64,000 nucleotides of DNA from Microbacterium pygmaeum (GTDB lineage: Bacteria; Actinomycetota; Actinomycetes; Actinomycetales; Microbacteriaceae): contig NZ_LT629692.1 in NCBI RefSeq assembly GCF_900100885.1, positions 1,736,001 to 1,800,000 of the forward strand, given 5' to 3'. Position 1 is the stretch's first letter. Every line of letters begins with the position of its first letter. This document shows, one piece after another, positions 14,234 to 22,033 of this stretch. The position numbers and the translations under genes were made by a program. Below the pieces are notes generated by a model. The model ran no database searches, had not been told where the DNA came from, and saw nothing but the letters and a program-made list of their open reading frames with translations.

Positions 14234-14614
14234 CTAGCGCCGGATCTCCTGCAGCGACCAGCCGTTGCCGTCGGGATCCTGGAAGAACGCGAACCGCGAA
14301 CCCTCCCGATCGGCCGGTCCGAGCAGCATCACCTCGGAGATGGGGACGCCCCGCTCCGCGAGCTCGGCCCGTGCCGCGTCGATGTCCGACACGACGAGCT
14401 GCATGCCCTTGGTCGAACCCGGCTCGCCGAGCGGCAGGCCTTCTCCGAACACGACGGAACAGGGCGAGCCGACCGGAGTGAGCTGGACGACGCGCATGCC
14501 CGGGCTCGAGGAGACGTCGTGGTCGAGATGGAAGCCGACCTGGTCCACGTAGAAGCGGATGGCGGCGTCCACGTCCGATACCGGGATCCCGATCACTTCG
14601 AGCGAATAGTCCAT
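14234..14614 (-). CDS. VOC-family protein (glyoxalase/bleomycin-resistance fold)
   Basis: 126 aa, one vicinal-oxygen-chelate domain with its two beta-alpha-beta-beta-beta modules. It begins MDYSLEVIGIPVSDVDAAIRFYVDQVGFHLDHD and ends GSRFAFFQDPDGNGWSLQEIRR, the typical F-x-D-P-D-G-N-x-W motif. Metal ligands are plausible at the His/Glu positions of these segments. The substrate is unknown; proteins of this form are often annotated as lactoylglutathione-lyase-like. I chose the ATG at 14614 because TACTGT lies exactly 6 nt upstream and the family N-terminus starts there, although the frame is open further. Confidence 0.85.
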   Translation of the reverse strand: MDYSLEVIGIPVSDVDAAIRFYVDQVGFHLDHDVSSSPGMRVVQLTPVGSPCSVVFGEGLPLGEPGSTKGMQLVVSDIDAARAELAERGVPISEVMLLGPADREGSRFAFFQDPDGNGWSLQEIRR

Positions 14615-14620
14615 GACGCA

Positions 14621-14626
14621 ACAGTA
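14621..14626 (-). promoter_or_regulatory. -10 hexamer TACTGT, leaderless promoter for the VOC gene
   Basis: TACTGT on the minus strand lies exactly 6 nt before the ATG at 14614, so the message should begin at the start codon. Confidence 0.5.
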
Positions 14627-14656
14627 GAGCGGATGCCTCGTTCGAGGCATCCGCTC
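14627..14656. terminator. Hairpin terminator downstream of pstB
   Basis: GAGCGGATGCCT pairs with AGGCATCCGCTC over a CGTTCG loop; the inner CG pairs would extend the stem to 14 bp. It lies about 50 nt past the pstB stop codon on the minus strand, just upstream of the VOC gene promoter, and so ends the pst operon. Confidence 0.8.
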
Positions 14657-14703
14657 CACTGAAACCATCCGTGCCTACCCGTGTCTCGGTACGCGCTGAA
14701 GCG

Positions 14704-15483
14704 CTACCCGAAGCGGCCGGAGACGTAGTCCTCGGTGGCCTGGACGGTCGGCGTCGTGAAGATCGACTTGGTGTCGTTGTACTCGATGAGCTTGCCGGGC
14801 TTGCCGGTGCCGGCGATGTTGAAGAACGCCGTCCGGTCGGACACGCGCGAGGCCTGCTGCATGTTGTGCGTCACGATCACGATCGTGTACTCGGACTTGA
14901 GTTCCTCGATCAGCTCCTCGATGGCGTACGTCGAGATCGGGTCCAGAGCCGAGCAGGGCTCGTCCATCAGCAGGACCTGGGGCGAGACTGCGATCGCACG
15001 GGCGATGCAGAGACGCTGCTGCTGTCCGCCGGAGAGGCCGGATCCGGGCTTGTCGAGGCGGTCCTTGACCTCGTTCCACAGGTTGGCACCCTGCAGCGAA
15101 CGCTCGACCAGTGCGTCGGCGTCGCCCTTCGAGATGCGCTTGTTGTTCAGCTTCACGCCGGCCAGCACGTTCTCGCGGATCGACATCGTGGGGAACGGGT
15201 TGGGGCGCTGGAAGACCATGCCCACCTGGCGGCGAACGAGCACCGGGTCGACGGTGGAGCCGTAGAGGTTGTCGCCGTCGAGGAGGACTTCGCCCTCCAC
15301 GCGTGCGCCGGGGATGACCTCGTGCATGCGGTTCAGGGTGCGCAGGAACGTGGACTTGCCGCATCCCGACGGGCCGATGAACGCGGTGACGCTTCGGGGT
15401 TCGATGCTGAGGGAGACGCCCTCCACGGCGAGGAAGTCGCCGTAGTAGACGTTGAGGTCGTTGACTTCGATGCTCTTGGACAC
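14704..15483 (-). CDS. pstB: Phosphate ABC transporter ATP-binding protein PstB
   Basis: 259 aa, GTG start at 15483. All ABC motifs are present: Walker A GPSGCGKST at about residues 36-44, Q-loop MVFQRPNPFPTMSI, signature LSGGQQQRLCIARAIA, Walker B VLLMDEPCSALDP, and the switch His in IVIVTHNMQQASR. The R-P-N-P-F-P and P-C-S-A-L-D-P wording is specific to PstB rather than other ABC ATPases. It powers high-affinity phosphate uptake by PstA/PstC. It is last in the pstS-pstC-pstA-pstB operon, 17 nt after pstA, and is followed by a hairpin terminator. Confidence 0.96.
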   Translation of the reverse strand: MSKSIEVNDLNVYYGDFLAVEGVSLSIEPRSVTAFIGPSGCGKSTFLRTLNRMHEVIPGARVEGEVLLDGDNLYGSTVDPVLVRRQVGMVFQRPNPFPTMSIRENVLAGVKLNNKRISKGDADALVERSLQGANLWNEVKDRLDKPGSGLSGGQQQRLCIARAIAVSPQVLLMDEPCSALDPISTYAIEELIEELKSEYTIVIVTHNMQQASRVSDRTAFFNIAGTGKPGKLIEYNDTKSIFTTPTVQATEDYVSGRFG

Positions 15484-15500
15484 GATTTTCCTTCTGCGGC

Positions 15501-16607
15501 TCAGCGGCCGGTCTTGGGGGCGAAGACCTTCGCGACGAGACGCGCGACGAGGTTCAGAACCATGACGATGATGATGAGGATGAATGCGGCCGCCCACGCG
15601 CGGTCGATGTAGGCCTGCGCGGGGATGCCCTGGTTCATGTACTGCGAGTAGGCGAACACCGGCAGGGTCATCATCCGGCCGGAGAACAGGTCGTAGTTCA
15701 TGGATGCCGTCACACCGGCGGTGATCAGCAGCGGGGCGGTCTCGCCGATGACACGGGAGATCGAGAGCATGATGCCCGTGGTGATGCCGGCGATCGAGGT
15801 GGGCAGGACGACCTTGACGATCGTGAGCCACTTCGGGACGCCCAGCGCATAGGCCGCCTCGCGCAGTTCGTTCGGAACCAGGCGCAGCATCTCCTCGCTG
15901 GAGCGCACGACGACCGGGATCATCAGGACCGCCAGGGCCACCGAGCCCATGATTCCGAGGCGGATGCCCGGGCCGAAGAAGATCGCGAACACCGCGTAGG
16001 CGAACAGGCCCGCCACGATCGACGGGATGCCGGTCATGACGTCGACCAGGAACGTGATGCCCGTCGCGAGCCGGTTCCCCTTGCCGTACTCGACGAGGTA
16101 GATCGCGGTGAACAGCCCGATCGGGATCGAGATGATCGCGGCGGCGAGCGTGATCAGCAGCGTGCCGACGATCGCGTGCAGGGCGCCGCCGCCCTCGCCG
16201 ACGACGTTGCGCATCGAGCTGCTGAGGAACTCGGCCGACAAGCCGGCGACGCCGTTGGCGACGACGGTCCAGGCGACGGAGACCAGCGGCACCATGGCAA
16301 GGACGAAGGCGGAGGAGACGACTCCGGTGACGAGCCGGTCGACGCCCTTGCGGCGACCTTCGACCACGGTCGAGATCACGAAGATCAGCACCAGGAAGAT
16401 GAGCGCCGCGACCACGACGAGACCCGCGATGTTGATCGCATCGCCGGAGGCCATCGCGAGGATGCCGAAGATGATGAAGCTGATCGCGAAGCTGCCGACC
16501 AGCACGGCCCACGGAGCCCACTTGGGCAGGTGGCCGTTGGTCAGGCGCATCGGCTCGGATTCGGGCGCCGGCGGGCGCGTGGCGGGGGATGCGGTGATCA
16601 CAGTCAT
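15501..16607 (-). CDS. pstA: Phosphate ABC transporter permease PstA
   Basis: 368 aa with a longer N-terminus than classic PstA. After a Pro-rich cytoplasmic start come three helices (about residues 33-120), then the permease domain with six helices. The permease (EAA) loop reads REAAYALGVPKWLTIVKVVLPTSIAGITTGIMLSISRVIGETAPLLI, the E-A-A-x-A-L-G motif and the R-x-x-G-E-T-A-P segment typical of PstA. Together with PstC it forms the membrane channel. It starts 2 nt past the end of pstC, so translation is probably coupled. Confidence 0.95.
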   Translation of the reverse strand: MTVITASPATRPPAPESEPMRLTNGHLPKWAPWAVLVGSFAISFIIFGILAMASGDAINIAGLVVVAALIFLVLIFVISTVVEGRRKGVDRLVTGVVSSAFVLAMVPLVSVAWTVVANGVAGLSAEFLSSSMRNVVGEGGGALHAIVGTLLITLAAAIISIPIGLFTAIYLVEYGKGNRLATGITFLVDVMTGIPSIVAGLFAYAVFAIFFGPGIRLGIMGSVALAVLMIPVVVRSSEEMLRLVPNELREAAYALGVPKWLTIVKVVLPTSIAGITTGIMLSISRVIGETAPLLITAGVTASMNYDLFSGRMMTLPVFAYSQYMNQGIPAQAYIDRAWAAAFILIIIVMVLNLVARLVAKVFAPKTGR

Positions 16608-16608
16608 G

Positions 16609-17553
16609 TCAGTTGGCTCCCGAGAATTCCTTGCGGCGGCTGACGATCCAGCGCGCGAGGGCGTTGACTGCGAAGGTGACCACGAACAGGATGAGACCCG
16701 TTGCGATCAGCACGTTGATGTTGGTGCCGTAGGCCTCGGGGAAGGTCAGCGCGATGTTGGCCGGGATCGTGCCCGGGTTGGTCGCGGTGAACAGCTCGAA
16801 GGTGACGACGTTGGCGACCGAGAGCACCATGGCCACGGCCATCGTCTCGCCCAGTGCGCGGCCGAGGCCGAGCATGGACGCCGAGACGATTCCGCTGCGG
16901 CCGAAGGGGAAGACGGCCATCTTGACCATCTCCCAGCGGGTCGCGCCGAGGGCGAGCGCGGCTTCCTCGTGCAGGACCGGAGTCTGGAGGAAGATCTCGC
17001 GGCAGATCGCGGTGATGATCGGGACGACCATCACCGCCAGGACGATGGATGCGGTGAAGATCGTGCGCCCGGTGCTGGAGACCGTTCCGCTGAAGAGGGG
17101 GAACCAGCCGGCGTTGGCGTTGAGCCACGCGTACACCGGCTGAACGGCGGGCGCGAGGACCATAATGCCCCACAGGCCGAAGACGACCGAGGGGACCGCA
17201 GCCAGCAGGTCGACGATGTAGCCGAGGGTCTGCGCCAGACGGCGCGGCGCGTAGTGCGAGATGAAGAGGGCGACCGCCACCGAGAGTGGGACCGCCATCA
17301 GCAGCGCGAGCAGAGATGCCCAGACGGTGCCGAACGCGAGCGGGCCGACATACTGCCAGAAGTTCCCGGTGAGCAGTGAGGCGGTCTCGCTCGTCGCGGT
17401 CATTCCGGGGATCGACTGGACGATGAGGAAGATCGCGACGGCGGCGAGGGTGACCAGGATCATCGATCCTGCGAACAGCGCCGTTCCCGAGAACCAGCGA
17501 TCTCCGGGCCGCTGCTTGGCCTTGACCGCGGCCGGAGCGGTAGTGGTGGTCAT
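16609..17553 (-). CDS. pstC: Phosphate ABC transporter permease PstC
   Basis: 314 aa from the ATG at 17553; an upstream in-frame start falls inside the pstS-pstC hairpin and is unlikely. Six to seven helices are present, the first at about residues 27-50. The EAA loop is visible as LHEEAALALGATRWEMVKMAVFPFGRSGIVSASMLGLGRALGETMAVAMVL, with the R-A-x-G-E-T-M-A motif specific to PstC. It pairs with PstA to form the phosphate channel. It is separated from pstS by 78 nt containing a long hairpin, which probably lowers its expression relative to pstS. Confidence 0.95.
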   Translation of the reverse strand: MTTTTAPAAVKAKQRPGDRWFSGTALFAGSMILVTLAAVAIFLIVQSIPGMTATSETASLLTGNFWQYVGPLAFGTVWASLLALLMAVPLSVAVALFISHYAPRRLAQTLGYIVDLLAAVPSVVFGLWGIMVLAPAVQPVYAWLNANAGWFPLFSGTVSSTGRTIFTASIVLAVMVVPIITAICREIFLQTPVLHEEAALALGATRWEMVKMAVFPFGRSGIVSASMLGLGRALGETMAVAMVLSVANVVTFELFTATNPGTIPANIALTFPEAYGTNINVLIATGLILFVVTFAVNALARWIVSRRKEFSGAN

Positions 17554-17587
17554 GACATCCTGTCTCGAGTTCGGGCCGTTCAGGGTG

Positions 17588-17625
17588 ATACCCGGTCCGG
17601 TGCCCGTGGGCACCGGACCGGGTAT
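17588..17625 (-). terminator. Attenuator-like hairpin between pstS and pstC
   Basis: An 18-nt arm at 17588-17605 is fully complementary to 17608-17625 (17 bp with a 4-nt loop in practice). It lies 6 nt after the pstS stop on the minus strand and 35 nt before pstC. There is no U-tract. The likely role is to protect the 3' end of pstS mRNA and let only part of the transcription proceed to pstCAB, since the binding protein is needed in excess. Confidence 0.7.
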
Positions 17626-17631
17626 GCGGAA

Positions 17632-18744
17632 CTACTGGGTGACGATCAGATCGATCGCCGCGTTGACCTGCTCGGTGAGGGACTCCGAGATGGGAGCGTT
17701 GCCGGCTGCATCGGCAGCGGCCTGCTGACCCTCGGGGCTGGCGATGTACGTGAGGAAGCCCTTCACCAGCGACGCAGTCGCGGGGTCGGTGTACTCCTCG
17801 CACGCGATCATGTAGCTGACCAGGACGATCGGGTAGACGCCGGCCACCTCGGTGGTGCGGTCCAGCGCGATGGCGAGGTCGCCCTCGCTCCGGCCGTCCT
17901 CGAACGGCGACTCGTCCACGACGGCGGCAGCGGCCTCGGGCGAGTAGGTGACGAACTCCTCGCCGACCTGGACGGCGGCGGTCGACAGACCCTCTTCGGC
18001 GGCGCGCGACGCGTCGGCGTAGCCGACCGTGCCGTTCCCACCGGAGACGGCGGAGACCACACCGGAGGTGCCCTGGGCGCCCTCACCGGTGCTCAGCGGC
18101 CAGACACCGTCCGGCTCGGAGGTCCACACGGTGGGTGCGGCCTGGAACAGGTAGTCGGTGAAGTTCTCGGTGGTGCCCGAGTCGTCGGTGCGGTGCACGG
18201 GCGTGACGGCGAGGGCCGGCAGCGTCGCGTCGGGGTTCAGCGCGGCGATAGCCGGGTCGTCCCAGCTGGTGATCGTGCCGGCGAAGAGCCCGGCGATCGT
18301 GGCGGCGTCGAGGTTGAGCTCGTCGACGCCGTCGATGTTGAAGATCACGGCGATGGGGGAGATGTAGGTCGGCAGCTCGATGATGCCGGAGCCGTCGGCG
18401 CACGCATCCCACGGGCCTGCCTCGATCTCGTCGAGCTTGAACGCGCGGTCGGAGCCCGCGAACTGCACGGCGCCGGCCTGGAAGGACTCGCGGCCCGCGC
18501 CGGAACCGGCGGGGTCGTAGTTGATGGTGACGTCCGGGTTCGCGCCCTGGAAGCCGGCGGTCCACGCCTGGACAGCGACCTCCTGCGACGAGGCGCCGGA
18601 GCCGGCGAGCTCGCCGGAGAGGCCGGCGGGAGCCGACGGGTCGGTCGTGGCGGTGCCACCGGACTCGTTGGACGCGCAAGCGGTGAGGGCGAGGGCCGCG
18701 ACGGCGCCGATGGCGCCGATCTTGGCAATTCGGGAGAGCTTCAC
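17632..18744 (-). CDS. pstS: Phosphate ABC transporter substrate-binding lipoprotein PstS
   Basis: 370 aa, GTG start at 18744. The signal peptide MKLSRIAKIGAIGAVAALALTAC ends in the lipobox L-T-A-C, so it is anchored outside the membrane. The mature protein is a periplasmic-binding-protein type II fold. Phosphate-contact segments are visible as ELAGSGASSQEVAVQAW, YDPAGSGAGRESFQAGAVQFAGSDRAF, and VHRTDDSGTTENFTDYL (the S-G-T-x-x-x-F motif). First gene of pstSCAB. A PHO box lies about 90 nt upstream of the start codon, so induction by SenX3-RegX3 under phosphate starvation is expected. Confidence 0.96.
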   Translation of the reverse strand: MKLSRIAKIGAIGAVAALALTACASNESGGTATTDPSAPAGLSGELAGSGASSQEVAVQAWTAGFQGANPDVTINYDPAGSGAGRESFQAGAVQFAGSDRAFKLDEIEAGPWDACADGSGIIELPTYISPIAVIFNIDGVDELNLDAATIAGLFAGTITSWDDPAIAALNPDATLPALAVTPVHRTDDSGTTENFTDYLFQAAPTVWTSEPDGVWPLSTGEGAQGTSGVVSAVSGGNGTVGYADASRAAEEGLSTAAVQVGEEFVTYSPEAAAAVVDESPFEDGRSEGDLAIALDRTTEVAGVYPIVLVSYMIACEEYTDPATASLVKGFLTYIASPEGQQAAADAAGNAPISESLTEQVNAAIDLIVTQ

Positions 18745-18831
18745 TGTGAATCCTTCACGGTTGTCAGGGTTGTGTGCCCGGTGCGGGGCACGCACTGACC
18801 GTAGACACCGACTCTTAAGAGACTGGGCGTC

Positions 18832-18868
18832 GGAAGGTGAACGGAAGGTGAACGGGATTCAGGTGAAT
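18832..18868 (-). promoter_or_regulatory. PHO box (RegX3/PhoP operator) upstream of pstS
   Basis: On the minus strand two perfect 11-nt direct repeats GTTCACCTTCC lie back to back (18853-18843 and 18842-18832). A third related unit, ATTCACC (18868-18862), sits 15 nt before the second. GTTCACC repeats at 11-nt spacing are the known recognition sequence of actinobacterial PhoP/RegX3. Possible -10 elements downstream are TTAAGA (18818-18813) or TACGGT (18803-18798). Confidence 0.85.
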
Positions 18869-18869
18869 G

Positions 18870-18891
18870 GATCGGGGGAAGATCCCCGATC
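18870..18891 (-). terminator. Hairpin terminator after the NUDIX gene
   Basis: GATCGGGG pairs with CCCCGATC over a 6-nt loop, immediately past the stop codon at 18895 on the minus strand. It separates the ppk1-NUDIX transcript from the PHO box of pstS. Confidence 0.6.
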
Positions 18892-18894
18892 GGG

Positions 18895-19833
18895 TCAGAT
18901 TTTCGGCGCGTGCGTCTCGATCGCGACGATCCCGGAACCGGGATTGTCGACGGACAGGTGCACGACCGAGAAGGCCGCCGTCTCCAGGGCCGACGCGCTC
19001 CCGAGGTAGGACCCGCGGAGCGTGCCCGTCGCCAGGGCGATCTCGGTGAGGATCTCGGGAAGAACGGGTCCGTGGCTGCACAGGACCGTGGGCTTGCGAC
19101 TGCGCACGCGCTGACCCACGACCGTGCGCGCATCGGAGGCGCCATCCTCCCAGGCGTCCTGACTGATCAGCGCGGTCGTGTCGATCCGACGACCGAGCGC
19201 GGCCGACAACGGCGTGACGGTCTTGACGCACCGCACCGCGGGGCTGGAGACGATTTTGCGTGCACCGAACGCCAAGAGCGGTCCGACGATGGAGTGCGCC
19301 TGTTTCTTGCCCTTCGATGAGAGCGGCCGTGCGGTGTCGGACTGGTCCCAGTTCTCGCGGGACACGGCCTTGGCGTGCCGGAGCACGATGAGCGGGAATG
19401 TGCGCAGCACGCGCTCATCGACGAGTCGCTCGAAGTACTCGAGGATCTCGACGTCAACCGGGTAGCTGAGCCTGCCGGCGGCCTTCTTCAGCGGAACCCA
19501 CTCGAGTGCCGCGATCTCCTTGTTGGGCACGAACGCCGAGGAGCGGATCGCGGCGTCCGTCGCCTCCGCCGCCCAGTAGTGGACGATCTTCTGCCTCTTG
19601 TTCGGCATCAGGTATCGCGAGATGCCGACCGGAACGCCCAAGCTCACCCGGACGCCGGTCTCTTCGAAGATCTCCCTCATGGCGGTCTCGGCGAGCATCT
19701 CGCCGGGGTCGACCTTGCCCTTGGGCAGCGTGACGTCGCGGTACTTCGTGCGGTGGATGAGCAGTACCAGGAGCTTCTCGTCGACGATCCGCCAGAGAAC
19801 GCCACCTGCGGCGTAGACAGCGGTGTCGGTCAT
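18895..19833 (-). CDS. NUDIX hydrolase fused to a histidine phosphatase (MutT1-like)
   Basis: 312 aa with two domains. The N-terminal NUDIX domain has its box at about residues 38-60: GKVDPGEMLAETAMREIFEETGV, matching G-x5-E-x7-R-E-x2-E-E-x-G. The C-terminal domain (about 145-310) starts FPLIVLRHAKAVSRENWDQSDTARPLSSKGKKQA, the R-H-x phosphatase motif, and has a second catalytic His in PTVLCSHGPVLPEIL. This is the MutT1 layout known in mycobacteria, which degrades 8-oxo-GTP or dinucleoside polyphosphates and then the product. Its ATG overlaps the ppk1 stop by 4 nt, so the two are cotranslated. Confidence 0.9.
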   Translation of the reverse strand: MTDTAVYAAGGVLWRIVDEKLLVLLIHRTKYRDVTLPKGKVDPGEMLAETAMREIFEETGVRVSLGVPVGISRYLMPNKRQKIVHYWAAEATDAAIRSSAFVPNKEIAALEWVPLKKAAGRLSYPVDVEILEYFERLVDERVLRTFPLIVLRHAKAVSRENWDQSDTARPLSSKGKKQAHSIVGPLLAFGARKIVSSPAVRCVKTVTPLSAALGRRIDTTALISQDAWEDGASDARTVVGQRVRSRKPTVLCSHGPVLPEILTEIALATGTLRGSYLGSASALETAAFSVVHLSVDNPGSGIVAIETHAPKI

Positions 19834-21995
19834 CGCACCGCCCGTGCCCGCCGGCGGCGCTGGACGGCGTTGATCGTGCGCTCCTGGATGTCGATGAGCG
19901 GCTTGCCGTCCTCACCGATGCTGTGGCGGGTCCACTCGCCCTCGGGACCCAGCCACCAGGAGCTGGTTCCGTCACTCATCGCGACATCGAACAGATCGGT
20001 GATCTCCTTCAGGTGCGCGGGCGCGACGACGCGCACCAGCGCCTCGACGCGGCGGTCGAGGTTGCGGTGCATCATGTCGGCGCTGCCGATGTAGACCTGC
20101 GGGTCGCCGTCGTTCGCGAACATGAAGATCCGCGAGTGCTCGAGGTACCGGCCCAGGATGCTGCGCACGACGATGTGCTCGCTCATGCCTTCGACGCCCG
20201 GGCGGAGCGAGCAGATGCCGCGCACCCAGACCTCGACCGGGACGCCTGCCTGGCTCGCGCGGTAGAGCGCGTCGATGATCTGCTCGTCGACCATGGAGTT
20301 GACCTTGATCCGGATGCCGGAGGGCTTGCCCGCCGCGGCGTTGCGCCGTTCCTTCTCGATGAGTCGGAGCAGACCCTTGCGCAGGTGCAGGGGCGCGACG
20401 AGCAGACGCTTGAACTTCTTCTCGATCGCGTAGCCCGACAGCTCGTTGAACAGACGCGTGAGATCCTTGCCGACCTGCTCGTCCTTCGTGAACAGCCCGA
20501 AATCCTCGTAGATGCGGCTGGTCTTCGGGTTGTAATTGCCGGTGCCGATGTGACTGTAGCTGCGCAGCATCCCGTCCTCCTCGCGGATGACGAGGGCGAG
20601 CTTGCAGTGGGTCTTCAGCCCCACCAGGCCGTAGACGACGTGCACGCCCGCCTTCTCGAGCTTGCGCGCCCAGACGATGTTCGCGGCCTCGTCGAAGCGG
20701 GCCTTGACCTCCACCAGCGCGAGCACCTGCTTGCCGGCCTCGGCGGCGTCGATCAGCGCCTGCACGATGGGGCTGTCGCCGGAGGTGCGGTACAGCGTCT
20801 GCTTGATGGCGAGCACGTGCGGGTCGCGCGCGGCCTGCTCGAGGAAGGCCTGCACGCTCGTCGCGAACGACTCGTACGGGTGATGCACGAGCACGTCGCC
20901 CTTGCGGATCGCGGCGAAGATGTCGGATCGGCCGTTCTGCTCCGGCGGCTGGAAGGCCAGCGCCGTGGTCGGCACGTGCGCCGGGAAGTGCAGCTCCGGG
21001 CGATCGATCTTGGCGAGGTCGAACAGCCCGCGCAGATCGAGCGCGCCGGGGAGGCGGTAGACCTCGGCGGCGGTGATGTCCAGCTCGCTGATCAGCAGAT
21101 CGAGGGTGAGGTCGTCCATGTCGTCGCCGACCTCGAGACGGATCGGCGGCCCGAAGCGTCGCCGCAGCAGCTCGGCCTCGAGGGCCTGGATGAGGTTCTC
21201 GGTCTCGTCCTCCTCGATGACGACGTCCTCGTTGCGCGTCAACCGGAACGCGTGGTGGTCGAGGATCTCCATACCGGGGAACAGGTCGCCCAGGTGGTTG
21301 GCGATGAGCTCCTCGAGAGGGAGGTAGCGCACCGTGTCACCGTGACGCGAGACGTCGACGAACCGCGGCAGCATCGGGGGCACCTTCAGTCGCGCGAACT
21401 CCTGGCGGCCGGTGCGGGCGTTGCGGATGCGGATCGCGAGATTCAGCGACAGTCCGGAGATGTAGGGGAACGGATGGGCGGGGTCGACCGCCAGCGGCAT
21501 GAGCACCGGGAAGACCTGCGCCTGGAAGTACTCGGAGAGGCGAGCGCGCTCATCGTCTTCCAGCGCGTCCCACGACATGACCTCGATGCCGGCGTCGGCC
21601 AGTGCCGGACGCACCTGGGTGGTCCAGGCATCAGCATGGCGCAGCTGCAGGGCGTGGGCGTCTGCGGAGATGTCGGCGAGCACCTCCTGCGGCGAGCGTC
21701 CGACGTTGGTCGGGACGGCGAGGCCGGTCAGGATGCGTCGCTTGAGACCGGCCACGCGGACCATGAAGAACTCGTCCAGATTGCTCGCGAAGATCGCCAG
21801 GAAGTTGGCCCGCTCCAGCACCGGCAGCGCTGGGTCCTCGGCGAGCTCGAGCACCCGCTGGTTGAATGCCAGCCAGCTCAGCTCGCGGTCGAGGTAGCGA
21901 TTGTCCGGGAGTTGCGAGTCGAAGGCCTCGGAGAGGTCGAAGTCGTCGTCGTCTGCGTCGCCGAGACCGGCATCCAGCAGCTCGTTGCCTATCAT
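19830..21995 (-). CDS. ppk1: Polyphosphate kinase PPK1
   Basis: 721 aa from the ATG at 21995; an acidic stretch (GDADDDDFDLSEAFD) precedes the domain. The PPK1 order is clear: N-domain YLDRELSWLAFNQRVLELAEDPALPVLERANFLAIFASNLDEFFMVRVAGL, head domain with PFPYISGLSLNLAIRI, then two phospholipase-D-like C domains. The autophosphorylated His lies in LRSYSHIGTGNYNPKTSRIYEDFGLFT, and the second conserved His is in IRSILGRYLEHSRIFMF. HPYESF is the family hallmark. It makes polyphosphate from ATP, matching the phosphate-uptake genes next door. It is cotranscribed with the NUDIX gene downstream and follows glnR. Confidence 0.95.
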   Translation of the reverse strand: MIGNELLDAGLGDADDDDFDLSEAFDSQLPDNRYLDRELSWLAFNQRVLELAEDPALPVLERANFLAIFASNLDEFFMVRVAGLKRRILTGLAVPTNVGRSPQEVLADISADAHALQLRHADAWTTQVRPALADAGIEVMSWDALEDDERARLSEYFQAQVFPVLMPLAVDPAHPFPYISGLSLNLAIRIRNARTGRQEFARLKVPPMLPRFVDVSRHGDTVRYLPLEELIANHLGDLFPGMEILDHHAFRLTRNEDVVIEEDETENLIQALEAELLRRRFGPPIRLEVGDDMDDLTLDLLISELDITAAEVYRLPGALDLRGLFDLAKIDRPELHFPAHVPTTALAFQPPEQNGRSDIFAAIRKGDVLVHHPYESFATSVQAFLEQAARDPHVLAIKQTLYRTSGDSPIVQALIDAAEAGKQVLALVEVKARFDEAANIVWARKLEKAGVHVVYGLVGLKTHCKLALVIREEDGMLRSYSHIGTGNYNPKTSRIYEDFGLFTKDEQVGKDLTRLFNELSGYAIEKKFKRLLVAPLHLRKGLLRLIEKERRNAAAGKPSGIRIKVNSMVDEQIIDALYRASQAGVPVEVWVRGICSLRPGVEGMSEHIVVRSILGRYLEHSRIFMFANDGDPQVYIGSADMMHRNLDRRVEALVRVVAPAHLKEITDLFDVAMSDGTSSWWLGPEGEWTRHSIGEDGKPLIDIQERTINAVQRRRRARAVR

Positions 21996-22033
21996 CCCCT
22001 CATCATTGCAGGGTGAGGTGACGGTTGTATGAA

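Noticed and set aside
19923..22016. Plus-strand open frame of 697 codons opposite ppk1
   Set aside because: It is the antisense of a clearly recognisable ppk1. Its translation is rich in Val/Gln/Asp/Arg with no motif, typical of antisense frames in high-GC DNA.
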